A stretch of 64,000 nt of DNA from M3007 sp040397785 (lineage in GTDB: Bacteria > Bacteroidota > Bacteroidia > Chitinophagales > Saprospiraceae). Positions 1 through 8,008 of this stretch are shown piece by piece (the first letter of the stretch is position 1; each line of letters opens with the position of its first letter). Below the pieces are notes generated by a model, which saw only the letters and a list, made by a program, of their open reading frames with translations, searched no databases and was not told where the DNA came from. Position numbers and translations under genes: made by a program. The stretch covers positions 42,096 to 106,095 of the forward strand of contig JBBAVI010000002.1 of the NCBI GenBank assembly GCA_040397785.1, given 5' to 3'.

Positions 1-1
1 A

Positions 2-679
2 GAGAAGAAATTTGGCGTTCGCATCGACTTTGTGCCATTTATGACGCTAGAAGGGCTTACCGAGAAAGAGTACCGCAAAAATCGCGTCTATCCGAACGAT
101 TATACAGCCATTGTTTTTACCAGCAAAAATGCAATTGATCATTTTTTTAGGTTGTGCAGCGAACTGAGAATTAAAATGTCGGAAGACACAAAGTATTTCT
201 GCTCCACCGAAACAATTGCGAACTATCTGCAAAAATTTATTATGTTCCGTAAACGCAAGGTGTTTAATGGTACCAAATCTATCACGGAATTAAAGTCGTA
301 CATCCTCCGCAATAAAGAAGAAAAGTTTTTCTTGCCTTGTAGCGATCAAGGACATGCGGAAGTAACCAACTATTTCAAGGAATTGAAAGTCCCTGTGCAA
401 GAGGCTGTAATGTATCGCTCTGTGAATACCGATTTGACGGATCTCAAAGATATTAAATACGATATCATTGCTTTCTTCTCAGCGCTCGAAATCAAATCCA
501 TGTTCGAACAGTTTCCCGATTTTAAACAGGAAGACCGTCGTATTTGTGTGTTCGGAACCTCGGCTTTAAAAGCAGTAACGGATCGTGGTATGATGGTCCA
601 TATTCAGGCAGGGACACCAGAAGCACCTTCGATCGCCGTGGCATTGGAAACCTACTTGAAAATTTCTAATAAGAATTGA
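2..679 (+). CDS. hemD: Uroporphyrinogen-III synthase, 5'-truncated by window edge
   Basis: Uroporphyrinogen-III synthase closes hydroxymethylbilane to uroporphyrinogen III in cytosolic tetrapyrrole (haem, sirohaem) synthesis. The reading frame is open from base 2, so the true start lies outside the window; the GTG at 32 is internal, because the residues encoded before it continue the typical Bacteroidota HemD N-terminus. Visible family features are the segment reading TAIVFTSKNAIDHFF, the SALEIKSM-like segment that matches the usual NGT/SP motif region, and the C-terminal VFGTSALKAV and PEAPSIAVAL motifs. HemD proteins are about 250 residues, so roughly 25 to 30 residues are missing. The gene is followed by a strong hairpin terminator at 701-750. 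Assignment is by sequence pattern; HemD is a poorly conserved family, so confidence is good but not complete. Confidence 0.85.
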   Translation, partial: EKKFGVRIDFVPFMTLEGLTEKEYRKNRVYPNDYTAIVFTSKNAIDHFFRLCSELRIKMSEDTKYFCSTETIANYLQKFIMFRKRKVFNGTKSITELKSYILRNKEEKFFLPCSDQGHAEVTNYFKELKVPVQEAVMYRSVNTDLTDLKDIKYDIIAFFSALEIKSMFEQFPDFKQEDRRICVFGTSALKAVTDRGMMVHIQAGTPEAPSIAVALETYLKISNKN

Positions 680-700
680 CCTGATACTCAATTGTGCGCA

Positions 701-750
701 TAAAAAAGGGGCTGTATCATACATTAGACGATGAAACAGCCCCCTTTTTA
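701..750 (+). terminator. Hairpin terminator after hemD
   Basis: Bases 701-715 (A6-GGGGCTGT) pair with 736-750 (ACAGCCCCC-T5), with a further TCAT/ATGA pairing inside the loop. An A-tract precedes the stem and a T-tract follows it, so it can act on both strands. It separates hemD from the SIR2/STAND operon. Confidence 0.85.
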
Positions 751-780
751 TGCCTGACCCCGGCTACTTCCAAGTAACTA

Positions 781-811
781 TTGGTACAACCCATTCTGTT
801 TCCTATCTTTG
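781..811 (+). promoter_or_regulatory. Bacteroidota-type promoter of the SIR2/STAND operon
   Basis: A -33 TTG at 781-783 is followed, after 20 nt, by the -7 box TATCTTTG at 804-811, matching the Bacteroidota TTTG...TAnnTTTG consensus. The longest open frame of the next gene would begin with the TTG inside this box (809), so that start is an artefact and the ATG at 845 is preferred. Confidence 0.7.
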
Positions 812-844
812 TTTTTTATAATCCATATTGCTTATTGCCACACT

Positions 845-2203
845 ATGCCGAACGGATCCGCCGCAACTGAAAACTTGTTAGACATGTACCAAACCATTGC
901 CCGTAAGGTGAAGGAGGGCGGGTGTGTCTTGTTTTTGGGACCGGGCGCTATTTTGGTAAAAGATGAAGCGGGGCTTTGGCAACCATTAACCGACCTGTGT
1001 GCGCGTTTTTTAGCCAAAAAGTACAAGATTGAACTCGGTCAAGGCGAATCTTACGACCTTACATATGTGTGCAGCCTGTTGCGGATCAAAAATCTTTCTA
1101 CCGACAGCATGCTGCAAGATGATGTAGCTAATTTTTATAAAACACAAACAGAACAAGCCGAATTTCATCCCCTGCTTGCGCAGCTTACCGACCTAAAGTT
1201 TAAAATTATCATCAATGCCGCGCCTGATAATATCATTACGCGCTTTTTTGATGAAATAGCACGGGCTTACGAAACTGATTTTTACAATTATTACAAACCT
1301 GCGTCAGGGTTTGGTTTTAATTTTGAAAAAACACAAAAAGCATTGGTCTATAATCTTTTCGGGTTCTATGACCGCTCCGAATCGTTGGTACTCACTTACA
1401 AACAGCAACTAGCGTACATCAAAAAAATAGTGGGCGAGCAGCAAAACGAACGCCTGCCCGATGCGCTAACCAATGTATTTAAAGACTTCCGGTACCATTT
1501 ATTTCTTGGTTTTGATTTTGAAGACTGGAATCTGCGCCTGCTACTCGATACCCTCTATAAAAATGTGCGGGATAACATTCAGCCCTATGCCTATCCGGTA
1601 AAAGGTGAACGCGAAACCGGGGCTGACGCACGCATTTTCTTTCAAGGGGAGTTTAGCATGCAATTTCCATCGGTGGATCTCGAAACATTTGTAACCAACC
1701 TGATCGAACAATACAATAACCTGGATAAACAAATAAGCGGAACGCCCCCTGAGCAGGCCCGTGGCCAGGTTTTATTGTTGTATAATGAACAAGCCGATCA
1801 GGATGGTGCCCAATTATTGGCAAAGCATTTGCGTACCATCAACCTGAAAGTGGTAACCATGCAAGATGCCGTTGGGCAAGGCGATGTGGCTGCCTGGGTA
1901 TTGAAGATGCTTGATGCATGCCAAATTATTATGCCCCTGCTTTCGGTCGACTTTTTTGATGCCGCCATCAACCCAGTCGCTCCTTTGTTGGATCAAATTA
2001 TTGCACGCAACAACCCAAGGCAGCAATTGCTGGTAATGCCCATTTTGTTAAAGGCCATGACACTTGATCCCGCCATTGAAAAATTGGAAAGTTTACGCCC
2101 CATAGACCATATACCGCTGCTGGGGAATGGTCAAGAACAAAAATACATGACTGAAATTACCGACGGACTCAAACGCTACGTTGATAAATTGCCCCGTAAA
2201 TGA
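845..2203 (+). CDS. SIR2-like / TIR-like protein, likely catalytically degenerate
   Basis: A 452-residue cytosolic protein without signal peptide. Residues about 25-240 resemble the SIR2_2 fold: FLGPGA at 30-35 in place of the GxGxS loop, NAAPDN at 124-129 where active members have TTNYD, NLFG at 170-173 where active members have LHG, and the typical GFDFEDWNLR at 222-231. The expected catalytic Asn and His are therefore Ala126 and Phe172. Residues about 305-440 look like a TIR-type fold (QVLLLY strand, then IIMPLLSVDFF) with no evident Glu after the last strand. It overlaps the next gene by ATGA (2200-2203), so the two are translationally coupled. By analogy with SIR2/TIR proteins paired with STAND NTPases it probably belongs to a conflict or defence module; the role as sensor rather than NADase is inference. 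The start at 845 was chosen because the upstream TTG lies in the promoter box. Confidence 0.75.
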   Translation: MPNGSAATENLLDMYQTIARKVKEGGCVLFLGPGAILVKDEAGLWQPLTDLCARFLAKKYKIELGQGESYDLTYVCSLLRIKNLSTDSMLQDDVANFYKTQTEQAEFHPLLAQLTDLKFKIIINAAPDNIITRFFDEIARAYETDFYNYYKPASGFGFNFEKTQKALVYNLFGFYDRSESLVLTYKQQLAYIKKIVGEQQNERLPDALTNVFKDFRYHLFLGFDFEDWNLRLLLDTLYKNVRDNIQPYAYPVKGERETGADARIFFQGEFSMQFPSVDLETFVTNLIEQYNNLDKQISGTPPEQARGQVLLLYNEQADQDGAQLLAKHLRTINLKVVTMQDAVGQGDVAAWVLKMLDACQIIMPLLSVDFFDAAINPVAPLLDQIIARNNPRQQLLVMPILLKAMTLDPAIEKLESLRPIDHIPLLGNGQEQKYMTEITDGLKRYVDKLPRK

Positions 2204-4437
2204 AAATGCACGCTGCAAATCTTCCACGCCGCTATCCCGGCCTTAAACCCTTCGAACGCTCCCAAAGTGGGGTGTTCCATGGCCGTGAAGAAGATATTCA
2301 GCGCCTGAGTAACCTGATTTTGCGCGAAAGATTGGTAGTGCTGTTCTCTAAATCAGGTATTGGTAAAACCTCGCTGTTGCAGGCAGGGGTGGGGCCCGAG
2401 ATCGAACGCAAAGAGTTTGTTCCCATCTTTTTACGGGCAGATAAAACGGATAAACCGCTGCTGGAAACATTTCAAGCCGTTTTGCAAAAAAGCAGTCAAC
2501 TCAGCGGGTACGATCATACAGGCGAACAAGCCAACAGCAATCATACGCTTTGGGAACAAATGAAGCGTTATGAATTTGACCTTAATGGTTTGCCTGCTAC
2601 CCCGGTGCTTATTTTTGACCAGTTTGAAGAAGTTTTTACCCTCGCGCACAGCGATGCCAGCCGACGGAGTTTTATAGCCGATTTGGCCGATTTGGCCAAC
2701 GAAACCATGCCAGAACCAAATAGGCAGGATTTGTTGTACCACTATCAGCAAACCCAGGATGGCGTTTCGGTGGAAGAAATGCAATGGTGGGAAAATCAGC
2801 CAGATGTGCGAATTATCCTCTCCATTCGCTCCGATTTTTTGCATTTTATCGACCAAATGAGTCCGCTCATTCCAGGTATTTTGCGCAACCGTTACCAGTT
2901 GCAGCCACTCAGCCGTGAAAAAGCGCGGGTTGCCATTGAACGCCCTGCCGCTGCAGAAGGCGCTTATGCAAGCCCGGTTTTTCATTATACAGAACCAGCG
3001 CTTTCCGAAATGATTGGCTTTCTGGCAGGCCAAAATTTACTCGAAAAAGCACCAAGCGCCGCCACGGAAAGCCAAGTTTCTAAGCAACGCGACGAAATTG
3101 AAACAGTCAATTTGCAGATTGTATGCCAGGATGTGGAGGAGAAAATGATCGATTATCAAAAGCCCGCAAATTTTGCCATTGAACCCGAATTCTATGGCAA
3201 AATAGAGGGGCTGCGGGCATCCATTCGCAATTTCTATTTTAATCAAATGCAGGCATTCCCCAAAGCTTATGTGGAGCGTATCCTCCAAAAAGCACAGTTT
3301 GGGGAACAAATTAAGCCGGATGACAAACGCCTGAGCGCTGAAGAGCCGGAAGCACTGCGCACGTTAGCCCAACGGGTAATTGAAGAATACCTGGTCACCT
3401 CCAGCAACCGACGCAACAGTGTCGTGGACGATACCCTGTTGGATGAAAATCAGGTTACGCCAGATTTTCTGGATACCTTGGTTGATAAAAGCCGATTGTT
3501 GCGCAAAGAACCGCGTTTGGACGACTTTTATTACGAAATTAGCCACGATACCTTGTTGCCCGCCATTATTGAATCGCGCGATAAACGGCGGCAAAAGGAA
3601 TTTGCCAACCAGGAAAAACAAGCCCTGGAAGCCCAATTGTTGCAAGAAGCCCAACGTAGAAAGGATATTGAGGCCGAATTGCGCATTGCCCGGCAGAACC
3701 GAAAAATGGCACGCATTGTTTCCTACACCTTATTTGGGGTATTGCTTGCTTTTTCCGCGTTCGGCCTTTGGATGACCTACGATTATATCGATTCGGTAAA
3801 AGAAGAGCTGCGGGATACGGAGCAAAATGTGCAAAACGAATTTTTTGACGCAGCCATCCCGATCTATGAAAAAATGCTGGGAAATCCGCGCCGAAAGTGG
3901 GTGCTGAAGTATTTTAATCAAAAAGACGTAAACAGCGAACTAAACAAAGTGCAGCGTTTGCAAGCCTGCTATAAAGGTATTACAGATAGTATGAATGCTG
4001 GCGATGAGCGCTTTTTTCAGCAAAAAGACTATGCTGGAGCGCTTTTAGCCTATCACCATGCCTATGACAGCATTTTAGTTTACCGAAAGTTGAATTTTGA
4101 ATTGTCTAATGTGGCGCATGAATACCGCATCGACACCGCATATATTCATAAAAAAAGAATCACCGCCGACCAGCGCATTGAAAGCGCCCTGCAAATTTTG
4201 ATTACGCAGTTTAAGGTAGCACAACGCGATTTTGAAACATTTAGTGAAGCAGGGGTTTGGAATATGGCCTTGCGCAGTTTGCGAAAAATGCAAAAATTGC
4301 TGCCGATGGACCCTAATGATATTAAGGCGCTCCGAAGCGAATTAAACCTGGATGAAGCGCCAAAGGATTATGTCAAACAGGAAATACAGCGCTGCAAACA
4401 ACAATTGCGACGCAGAGGGGTGGTGTTGAAAGAGTAA
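2200..4437 (+). CDS. nSTAND-type NTPase with coiled coil and single membrane helix
   Basis: A 745-residue STAND-class ATPase of the nSTAND1 kind. The N-terminus reads YPGLKPFE followed by FHGREEDI, the usual lead-in. Walker A is SKSGIGKTS at about 50-58, Walker B is LIFDQFEE at about 137-144, and the sensor strand IILSIRSDF lies near residue 205. A winged-helix-like section (YYEISHDTLL) follows near residue 450. Residues about 460-502 are a charged coiled coil, 503-528 form one hydrophobic helix, and the last ~215 residues are helical and TPR-like with no recognised effector. STAND NTPases act as NTP-dependent switches that oligomerise on sensing a trigger. The ATGA overlap with the SIR2/TIR gene implies a functional pair. 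The membrane helix suggests the complex is anchored in the inner membrane. Function in phage defence is inference. Confidence 0.8.
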   Translation: MKMHAANLPRRYPGLKPFERSQSGVFHGREEDIQRLSNLILRERLVVLFSKSGIGKTSLLQAGVGPEIERKEFVPIFLRADKTDKPLLETFQAVLQKSSQLSGYDHTGEQANSNHTLWEQMKRYEFDLNGLPATPVLIFDQFEEVFTLAHSDASRRSFIADLADLANETMPEPNRQDLLYHYQQTQDGVSVEEMQWWENQPDVRIILSIRSDFLHFIDQMSPLIPGILRNRYQLQPLSREKARVAIERPAAAEGAYASPVFHYTEPALSEMIGFLAGQNLLEKAPSAATESQVSKQRDEIETVNLQIVCQDVEEKMIDYQKPANFAIEPEFYGKIEGLRASIRNFYFNQMQAFPKAYVERILQKAQFGEQIKPDDKRLSAEEPEALRTLAQRVIEEYLVTSSNRRNSVVDDTLLDENQVTPDFLDTLVDKSRLLRKEPRLDDFYYEISHDTLLPAIIESRDKRRQKEFANQEKQALEAQLLQEAQRRKDIEAELRIARQNRKMARIVSYTLFGVLLAFSAFGLWMTYDYIDSVKEELRDTEQNVQNEFFDAAIPIYEKMLGNPRRKWVLKYFNQKDVNSELNKVQRLQACYKGITDSMNAGDERFFQQKDYAGALLAYHHAYDSILVYRKLNFELSNVAHEYRIDTAYIHKKRITADQRIESALQILITQFKVAQRDFETFSEAGVWNMALRSLRKMQKLLPMDPNDIKALRSELNLDEAPKDYVKQEIQRCKQQLRRRGVVLKE

Positions 4438-4483
4438 GGAAATGAAATTTGGTTTGGAGCGCTTTTTTACTGCTTAAAGAAAC

Positions 4484-4491
4484 TATCTTTG
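4484..4491 (+). promoter_or_regulatory. -7 promoter box for the SerA-like gene
   Basis: TATCTTTG matches TAnnTTTG, 65 nt before the ATG at 4557. The nearest upstream TTTG (4453-4456) is 27 nt away, longer than usual, so only the -7 element is called. Confidence 0.5.
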
Positions 4492-4556
4492 CTTGCCCTA
4501 ATGCAAGAACATACTACAACATCACCTCCATTTGTGGGGTACAACAAACAACTACT

Positions 4557-5513
4557 ATGGTCAAAATTCTCGTCAATGACGGTATCCATCCAGATGGCCG
4601 TTTACTGCTCGAAGAAGCCGATTATCTTGTAGAGGAGGAGCGTATCCCACAAGAAGAACTCGTCAATCGTATTGCTGAATACGATGTGCTGATCGTTCGC
4701 AGTGCTACTAAAGTCACCAAAGCCATTATTGATGCGGGTAAAAACCTGAAAATTATTGCACGCGGTGGTGTCGGCCTCGATAATATCGATGTAGTGTACG
4801 CCGAGAGCAAAGGCATTAAGGTGTACAATACGCCGATGGCATCTTCCAGGGCAGTTGCAGAGTTGGCCATTGCACACTTATTCGCAATGTCCCGCATGTT
4901 ACACCGTAGTAACCGCGAACTTGCTGCTGGTCAAGATTTTAAAAAACTGAAAAAGGCTTACGAAACTGGCTTCCAGATTCGGAATAAAACCCTGGGTATT
5001 GTAGGTTTTGGTCGCATTGGCCAGGAAGTCGCTAAAATTGCATTGGGCATCGGTATGTCGGTGCGCGCGCACGATCCTTATGTGCAGGAAGCGGATATCA
5101 GCATTTTACTCAATGATTACCCCGATTTGAAGTATACCGTTCGGGTACAAACGGAATCTTTAGATAAAGTATTTAAAGATGCTGATTTTATTACCTTCCA
5201 TATTCCGGGTGTAGATCAACCCTTGGTTACTGCAACCGAATTTGCTAAAATGAAAAAAGGGGTTTTCCTAATCAATACGGCCCGTGGTGGTGTAATTGAT
5301 GAAAACGCCCTGCTCGAAGCCCTGGAAAGTGGTAAAGTGGCAGGTGCGGGATTGGACGTGTTTGAAAACGAACCTACGCCCAAAGAAGCCTTGTTGAAGC
5401 ACCCATTAGTGTCCTGTTCACCCCATATTGGTGCTAGCACGGTGGAAGCTCAAAGCTACATCGGGATGGAACTTGCGGATAAAATTATTTCCTTTTTCGG
5501 GGATGATTTGTAA
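4557..5513 (+). CDS. serA: D-3-phosphoglycerate dehydrogenase-like 2-hydroxyacid dehydrogenase
   Basis: A 318-residue NAD-dependent D-2-hydroxyacid dehydrogenase, probably 3-phosphoglycerate dehydrogenase feeding serine synthesis. It shows the Rossmann loop GFGRIGQEVA, the substrate-binding RSATKV near the N-terminus, the catalytic set NTARGG (Arg), FENEP (Glu) and SPHIGAST (His). It is the short type without a C-terminal ACT domain. The frame is open 36 codons further upstream, but that segment lies over the promoter box and has no family similarity, so the ATG at 4557 (MVKILVND) is used. No serC is next to it. Another 2-hydroxyacid substrate cannot be excluded from sequence alone. Confidence 0.85.
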   Translation: MVKILVNDGIHPDGRLLLEEADYLVEEERIPQEELVNRIAEYDVLIVRSATKVTKAIIDAGKNLKIIARGGVGLDNIDVVYAESKGIKVYNTPMASSRAVAELAIAHLFAMSRMLHRSNRELAAGQDFKKLKKAYETGFQIRNKTLGIVGFGRIGQEVAKIALGIGMSVRAHDPYVQEADISILLNDYPDLKYTVRVQTESLDKVFKDADFITFHIPGVDQPLVTATEFAKMKKGVFLINTARGGVIDENALLEALESGKVAGAGLDVFENEPTPKEALLKHPLVSCSPHIGASTVEAQSYIGMELADKIISFFGDDL

Positions 5514-5537
5514 GTAATAAGTGCATAAAACTTGTTT

Positions 5538-5575
5538 GAATGGTTTGATTTGGGGACTCCCGGATCAAACCATTC
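5538..5575. terminator. Bidirectional hairpin between convergent genes
   Basis: GAATGGTTTGAT (5538-5549) pairs perfectly with ATCAAACCATTC (5564-5575), with a partly paired G/C loop. It sits between the 3' ends of the SerA-like gene and the alpha/beta hydrolase. There is only a weak T-tract. Confidence 0.6.
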
Positions 5576-5580
5576 TTCAT

Positions 5581-6411
5581 TTATGCCCTTTGCAGGGTGT
5601 TGGTCTCCAGCACCGGCTCATGTAAAAGATCATATAATAAATCATGGTACTCCGGAAAAGAAGGAATGTTATTGTGGCTGGCACCGATGATGGGGTGCAA
5701 CTGTATCTTCTCGGGTAAAAGTGCTTTTAACATCAAACTTTGACGATACGGAATTAATCGGTCGCGCACTGCATGAATAATATGGATCGGACAATGCACT
5801 TTTTTAATAAATTGATCCGTCCGAATCTGATAACGCAATAAAAGGCGCAGCGGAAGCCAAAATCCGTAACGCCGTATATGATGTAAAAAGGAATAATAAG
5901 GACAGTCAAGTATCAATATTTTTGGGTTGTTCCAAGAGGCAATGCGGGTTGCCAAGCCACTGCCCAATGAACGGCCATACAACACGATTTTTTCCTCTTC
6001 ATAATTGCTTGCCAACCACTTATATACTTGTTGTAAATCGGAATACAAAATAGATTCCGTGCGCCGGCCCCGACTTTTTCCAAATCCACGATAGTCGACA
6101 ATAAAAAAATCGTAACCTTTCCCAACAAAATCTTTAGCAAATTTGCCCCAACCTTTGATGCTGCGCGAGTTTCCTTTAATATAAAACACCACGCCTTTAC
6201 TGTTTGGTACCCGAAAATGGAGCGCATTGATTAGCCCACCATCTTCCATCTCAAAATTAACCTCCGAAAACGGAAACGGGTATTTATAGGCAAACCATTT
6301 TGGCAGCCGCTCCGGACGAAAGAAAAAGAAATCTTGTCCAAAGTAAAATATCAGACAAAGGATGCCATAAAGCATGCCCATCGAAAGAAGCAAACTATAC
6401 CAAAGTGCCAT
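5581..6411 (-). CDS. Alpha/beta hydrolase (Bem46/ABHD17-like), membrane-anchored
   Basis: A 276-residue serine hydrolase of the alpha/beta fold. An N-terminal hydrophobic helix (residues about 4-24) suggests an inner-membrane anchor. The nucleophile elbow reads GRSLGSG, the acid is in RDRLIP and the catalytic His in GASHNN; the oxyanion region is YIKGNSRS. The DYRGFGKS motif is typical of Bem46/ABHD13/ABHD17-type hydrolases. The substrate is unknown. It is convergent with the SerA-like gene, and its 5' side carries a copy of an interspersed repeat (6447-6472). Confidence 0.8.
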   Translation of the reverse strand: MALWYSLLLSMGMLYGILCLIFYFGQDFFFFRPERLPKWFAYKYPFPFSEVNFEMEDGGLINALHFRVPNSKGVVFYIKGNSRSIKGWGKFAKDFVGKGYDFFIVDYRGFGKSRGRRTESILYSDLQQVYKWLASNYEEEKIVLYGRSLGSGLATRIASWNNPKILILDCPYYSFLHHIRRYGFWLPLRLLLRYQIRTDQFIKKVHCPIHIIHAVRDRLIPYRQSLMLKALLPEKIQLHPIIGASHNNIPSFPEYHDLLYDLLHEPVLETNTLQRA

Positions 6412-6446
6412 ATTTTATTTTTTTAATATACTTTTTGCACCCGTTC

Positions 6447-6472
6447 CAACTTCCTACCGCAACAAGTCTAAT
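6447..6472 (+). repeat. Interspersed repeat, solo copy 1
   Basis: A 26-base stretch with core CCGCAACAAGTCTAAT preceded by CAACTTCC. The same core occurs at 48376-48398 and as both inverted arms of the foldback element at 59441-59604. It lies between the 3' end of the Rid gene and the hydrolase start. Confidence 0.7.
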
Positions 6473-6486
6473 GCAGAAAGCAGGCG

Positions 6487-6921
6487 TCAAGATGCCTGCT
6501 TTTCCGGAAGTACGGCGATGCATTTCAACTCAATTGCAATCGGCGTAGGCAGCCGATCAATGCCCAACGTAGTGCGACAAGGCTGATTGTCTTTAAAATA
6601 CGTAGCGTAAATCCGATTAAAGGTATGGAAATCACGTTCCATGTGCACCAAAAACACCGTTACGTCTACCAGGTCCTCCCAACGAGCCCCCGAAGCCTCT
6701 AACACCGCTTTTACGTTGCGGAATACGGAGTGAACTTGCGCCTCAAAATCAAAGCTGGTAAAATTGCCACTCGCACTGCGCTCCAAACCAGGAATACCAT
6801 CTCCCTCCGGTTCCCGCGGACCGATGCCCGACAAAAATAAAAGTTGTCCTACCTTGCGTGCATGTGGGTAAGCCCCTACCGGTTTGGGTGCATTGGTGGT
6901 GTGAATCGGGTCAGATTGCAT
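6487..6921 (-). CDS. Rid-family protein, likely 2-aminomuconate deaminase
   Basis: A 144-residue RidA/YjgF-family protein. The N-terminal APKPVGAYPHAR and the following FLSGIGPR are characteristic of the 2-aminomuconate deaminase branch, which hydrolyses the enamine 2-aminomuconate in tryptophan/kynurenine breakdown. The family's substrate-binding Arg is present in CRTTLGIDR. The proteins trimerise in the cytosol. A muconic semialdehyde-type dehydrogenase is encoded nearby at 11362-12804, which supports the pathway assignment, although the two are not in one operon. The upstream TTG at 6957 is a possible start but the ATG at 6921 fits the family better. A short hairpin overlaps the stop (AGCAGGC/GCCTGCT) and may terminate transcription. 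Confidence 0.75.
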   Translation of the reverse strand: MQSDPIHTTNAPKPVGAYPHARKVGQLLFLSGIGPREPEGDGIPGLERSASGNFTSFDFEAQVHSVFRNVKAVLEASGARWEDLVDVTVFLVHMERDFHTFNRIYATYFKDNQPCRTTLGIDRLPTPIAIELKCIAVLPEKQAS

Positions 6922-7021
6922 GGAATCAGCTTGTAAATGTGTAAGTAAATGCGTCAAATGATCTGCAAAATTGTAATTAATTTGAATAGATACAAAATAC
7001 CTTTCTATAAAATTAAAATCA

Positions 7022-7053
7022 TTGATTTGCTTTCAATCCACATATTATATTTG
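7022..7053 (+). promoter_or_regulatory. Promoter for ROK kinase
   Basis: A TTG at 7022-7024 is separated by 21 nt from TATATTTG at 7046-7053, fitting the Bacteroidota consensus; the ATG follows 52 nt later at 7106. Confidence 0.55.
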
Positions 7054-7105
7054 GGCTTTCAAACCAATTTTAATATTGAAATTCATCTGTAAAAAAGTTT
7101 AAACT

Positions 7106-8005
7106 ATGCACCTTTGGGGAATTGACCTTGGCGGAACAAAAATTGAATGCGCTATTTTGGAAAGCCGAAAACATCCGAATGTTATTGCGCGCCAACGAGT
7201 TCCTACCGAGGCGCATTTAGGCTATGAACATATTATTGGTCAGGTAGTCAAAATTGTTGACATGCTGGTGCAGGAAACAGGAATTAAACCTGATTCGATT
7301 GGCTTAGGGCATCCCGGAACCTTAGATCGCAATACTGGAGGGGTCAAAAACGCCAATACCACCGCCCTGAATGGCATGCCTTTCGACAAGGATTTAGAAA
7401 AAGCATTGGGTGTTCCTGTAAAATTAGCCAATGATGCCAATTGCTTTGCCGTGGCGGAAGCCCACATGGGGGCCGTTCCTGATGTACTGTCTAATCCGGA
7501 AGTTGTTTTTGGGGTAATTATGGGAACCGGTGTTGGCGGCGGATTGGTAGTAAATGGCAAAGTTGTAAATGGCCGCCAGGGAATTGGCGGCGAGTGGGGA
7601 CATAACTACCTCGATGACAGCGGCGGGATGTGTTATTGTGGTAAATTAGGTTGTGTGGAAACGGTCATTTCAGGCCCAGCCCTTGAGCGCTTTTATACCG
7701 GTCTTACGGGTGAAAAGCGTCATTTGCGGGATATTGTTGCCAGCGCGGACGCTAATACCGATCCCGCTGCAACCCAAACGATGGATCGACTGATCCATTT
7801 CTTCGGTAAAGCCATTGCGGTGGTTATCAATATTACGGACCCAGATGTGATTGTACTAGGTGGTGGCGTAGGTAATTGTGACCGTTTGTACACCGATGGC
7901 GTTGCAGAAGTAGGCAAACACGTGTTCAACACTCGAGTAGATACCTTGTTTTTGCGTCCCAAATTGGGCGACAGCGCCGGAGTATTTGGTGCCGCCTTAT
8001 TGTAG
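7106..8005 (+). CDS. ROK-family sugar kinase
   Basis: A 299-residue ROK (repressor-ORF-kinase) family sugar kinase without the DNA-binding domain of ROK repressors. ATP-binding motif DLGGTK is at residues 7-12, substrate loop GHPGTLD near 67, catalytic Asp in ANDANCF, the second phosphate loop GTGVGGG, and the ROK zinc site WGHN...CYCGKLGCVE. It phosphorylates a hexose, such as glucose, fructose, mannose or N-acetylglucosamine; the sequence does not settle which. It is transcribed alone towards the convergent lipA, with only three bases between the two stop codons. Confidence 0.87.
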   Translation: MHLWGIDLGGTKIECAILESRKHPNVIARQRVPTEAHLGYEHIIGQVVKIVDMLVQETGIKPDSIGLGHPGTLDRNTGGVKNANTTALNGMPFDKDLEKALGVPVKLANDANCFAVAEAHMGAVPDVLSNPEVVFGVIMGTGVGGGLVVNGKVVNGRQGIGGEWGHNYLDDSGGMCYCGKLGCVETVISGPALERFYTGLTGEKRHLRDIVASADANTDPAATQTMDRLIHFFGKAIAVVINITDPDVIVLGGGVGNCDRLYTDGVAEVGKHVFNTRVDTLFLRPKLGDSAGVFGAALL

Positions 8006-8008
8006 TAT

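Noticed and set aside
809..844. TTG start 12 codons upstream for the SIR2-like gene
   Set aside because: The TTG is part of the promoter -7 box TATCTTTG; the ATG at 845 is more plausible.
2431..3033. 200-codon minus-strand frame inside the STAND NTPase gene
   Set aside because: Shadow of a well-supported coding frame with clear Walker motifs on the plus strand.
3706..4437. C-terminal part of the STAND protein as a separate effector gene
   Set aside because: The frame is continuous through the membrane helix with no internal start supported by a ribosome-binding site.
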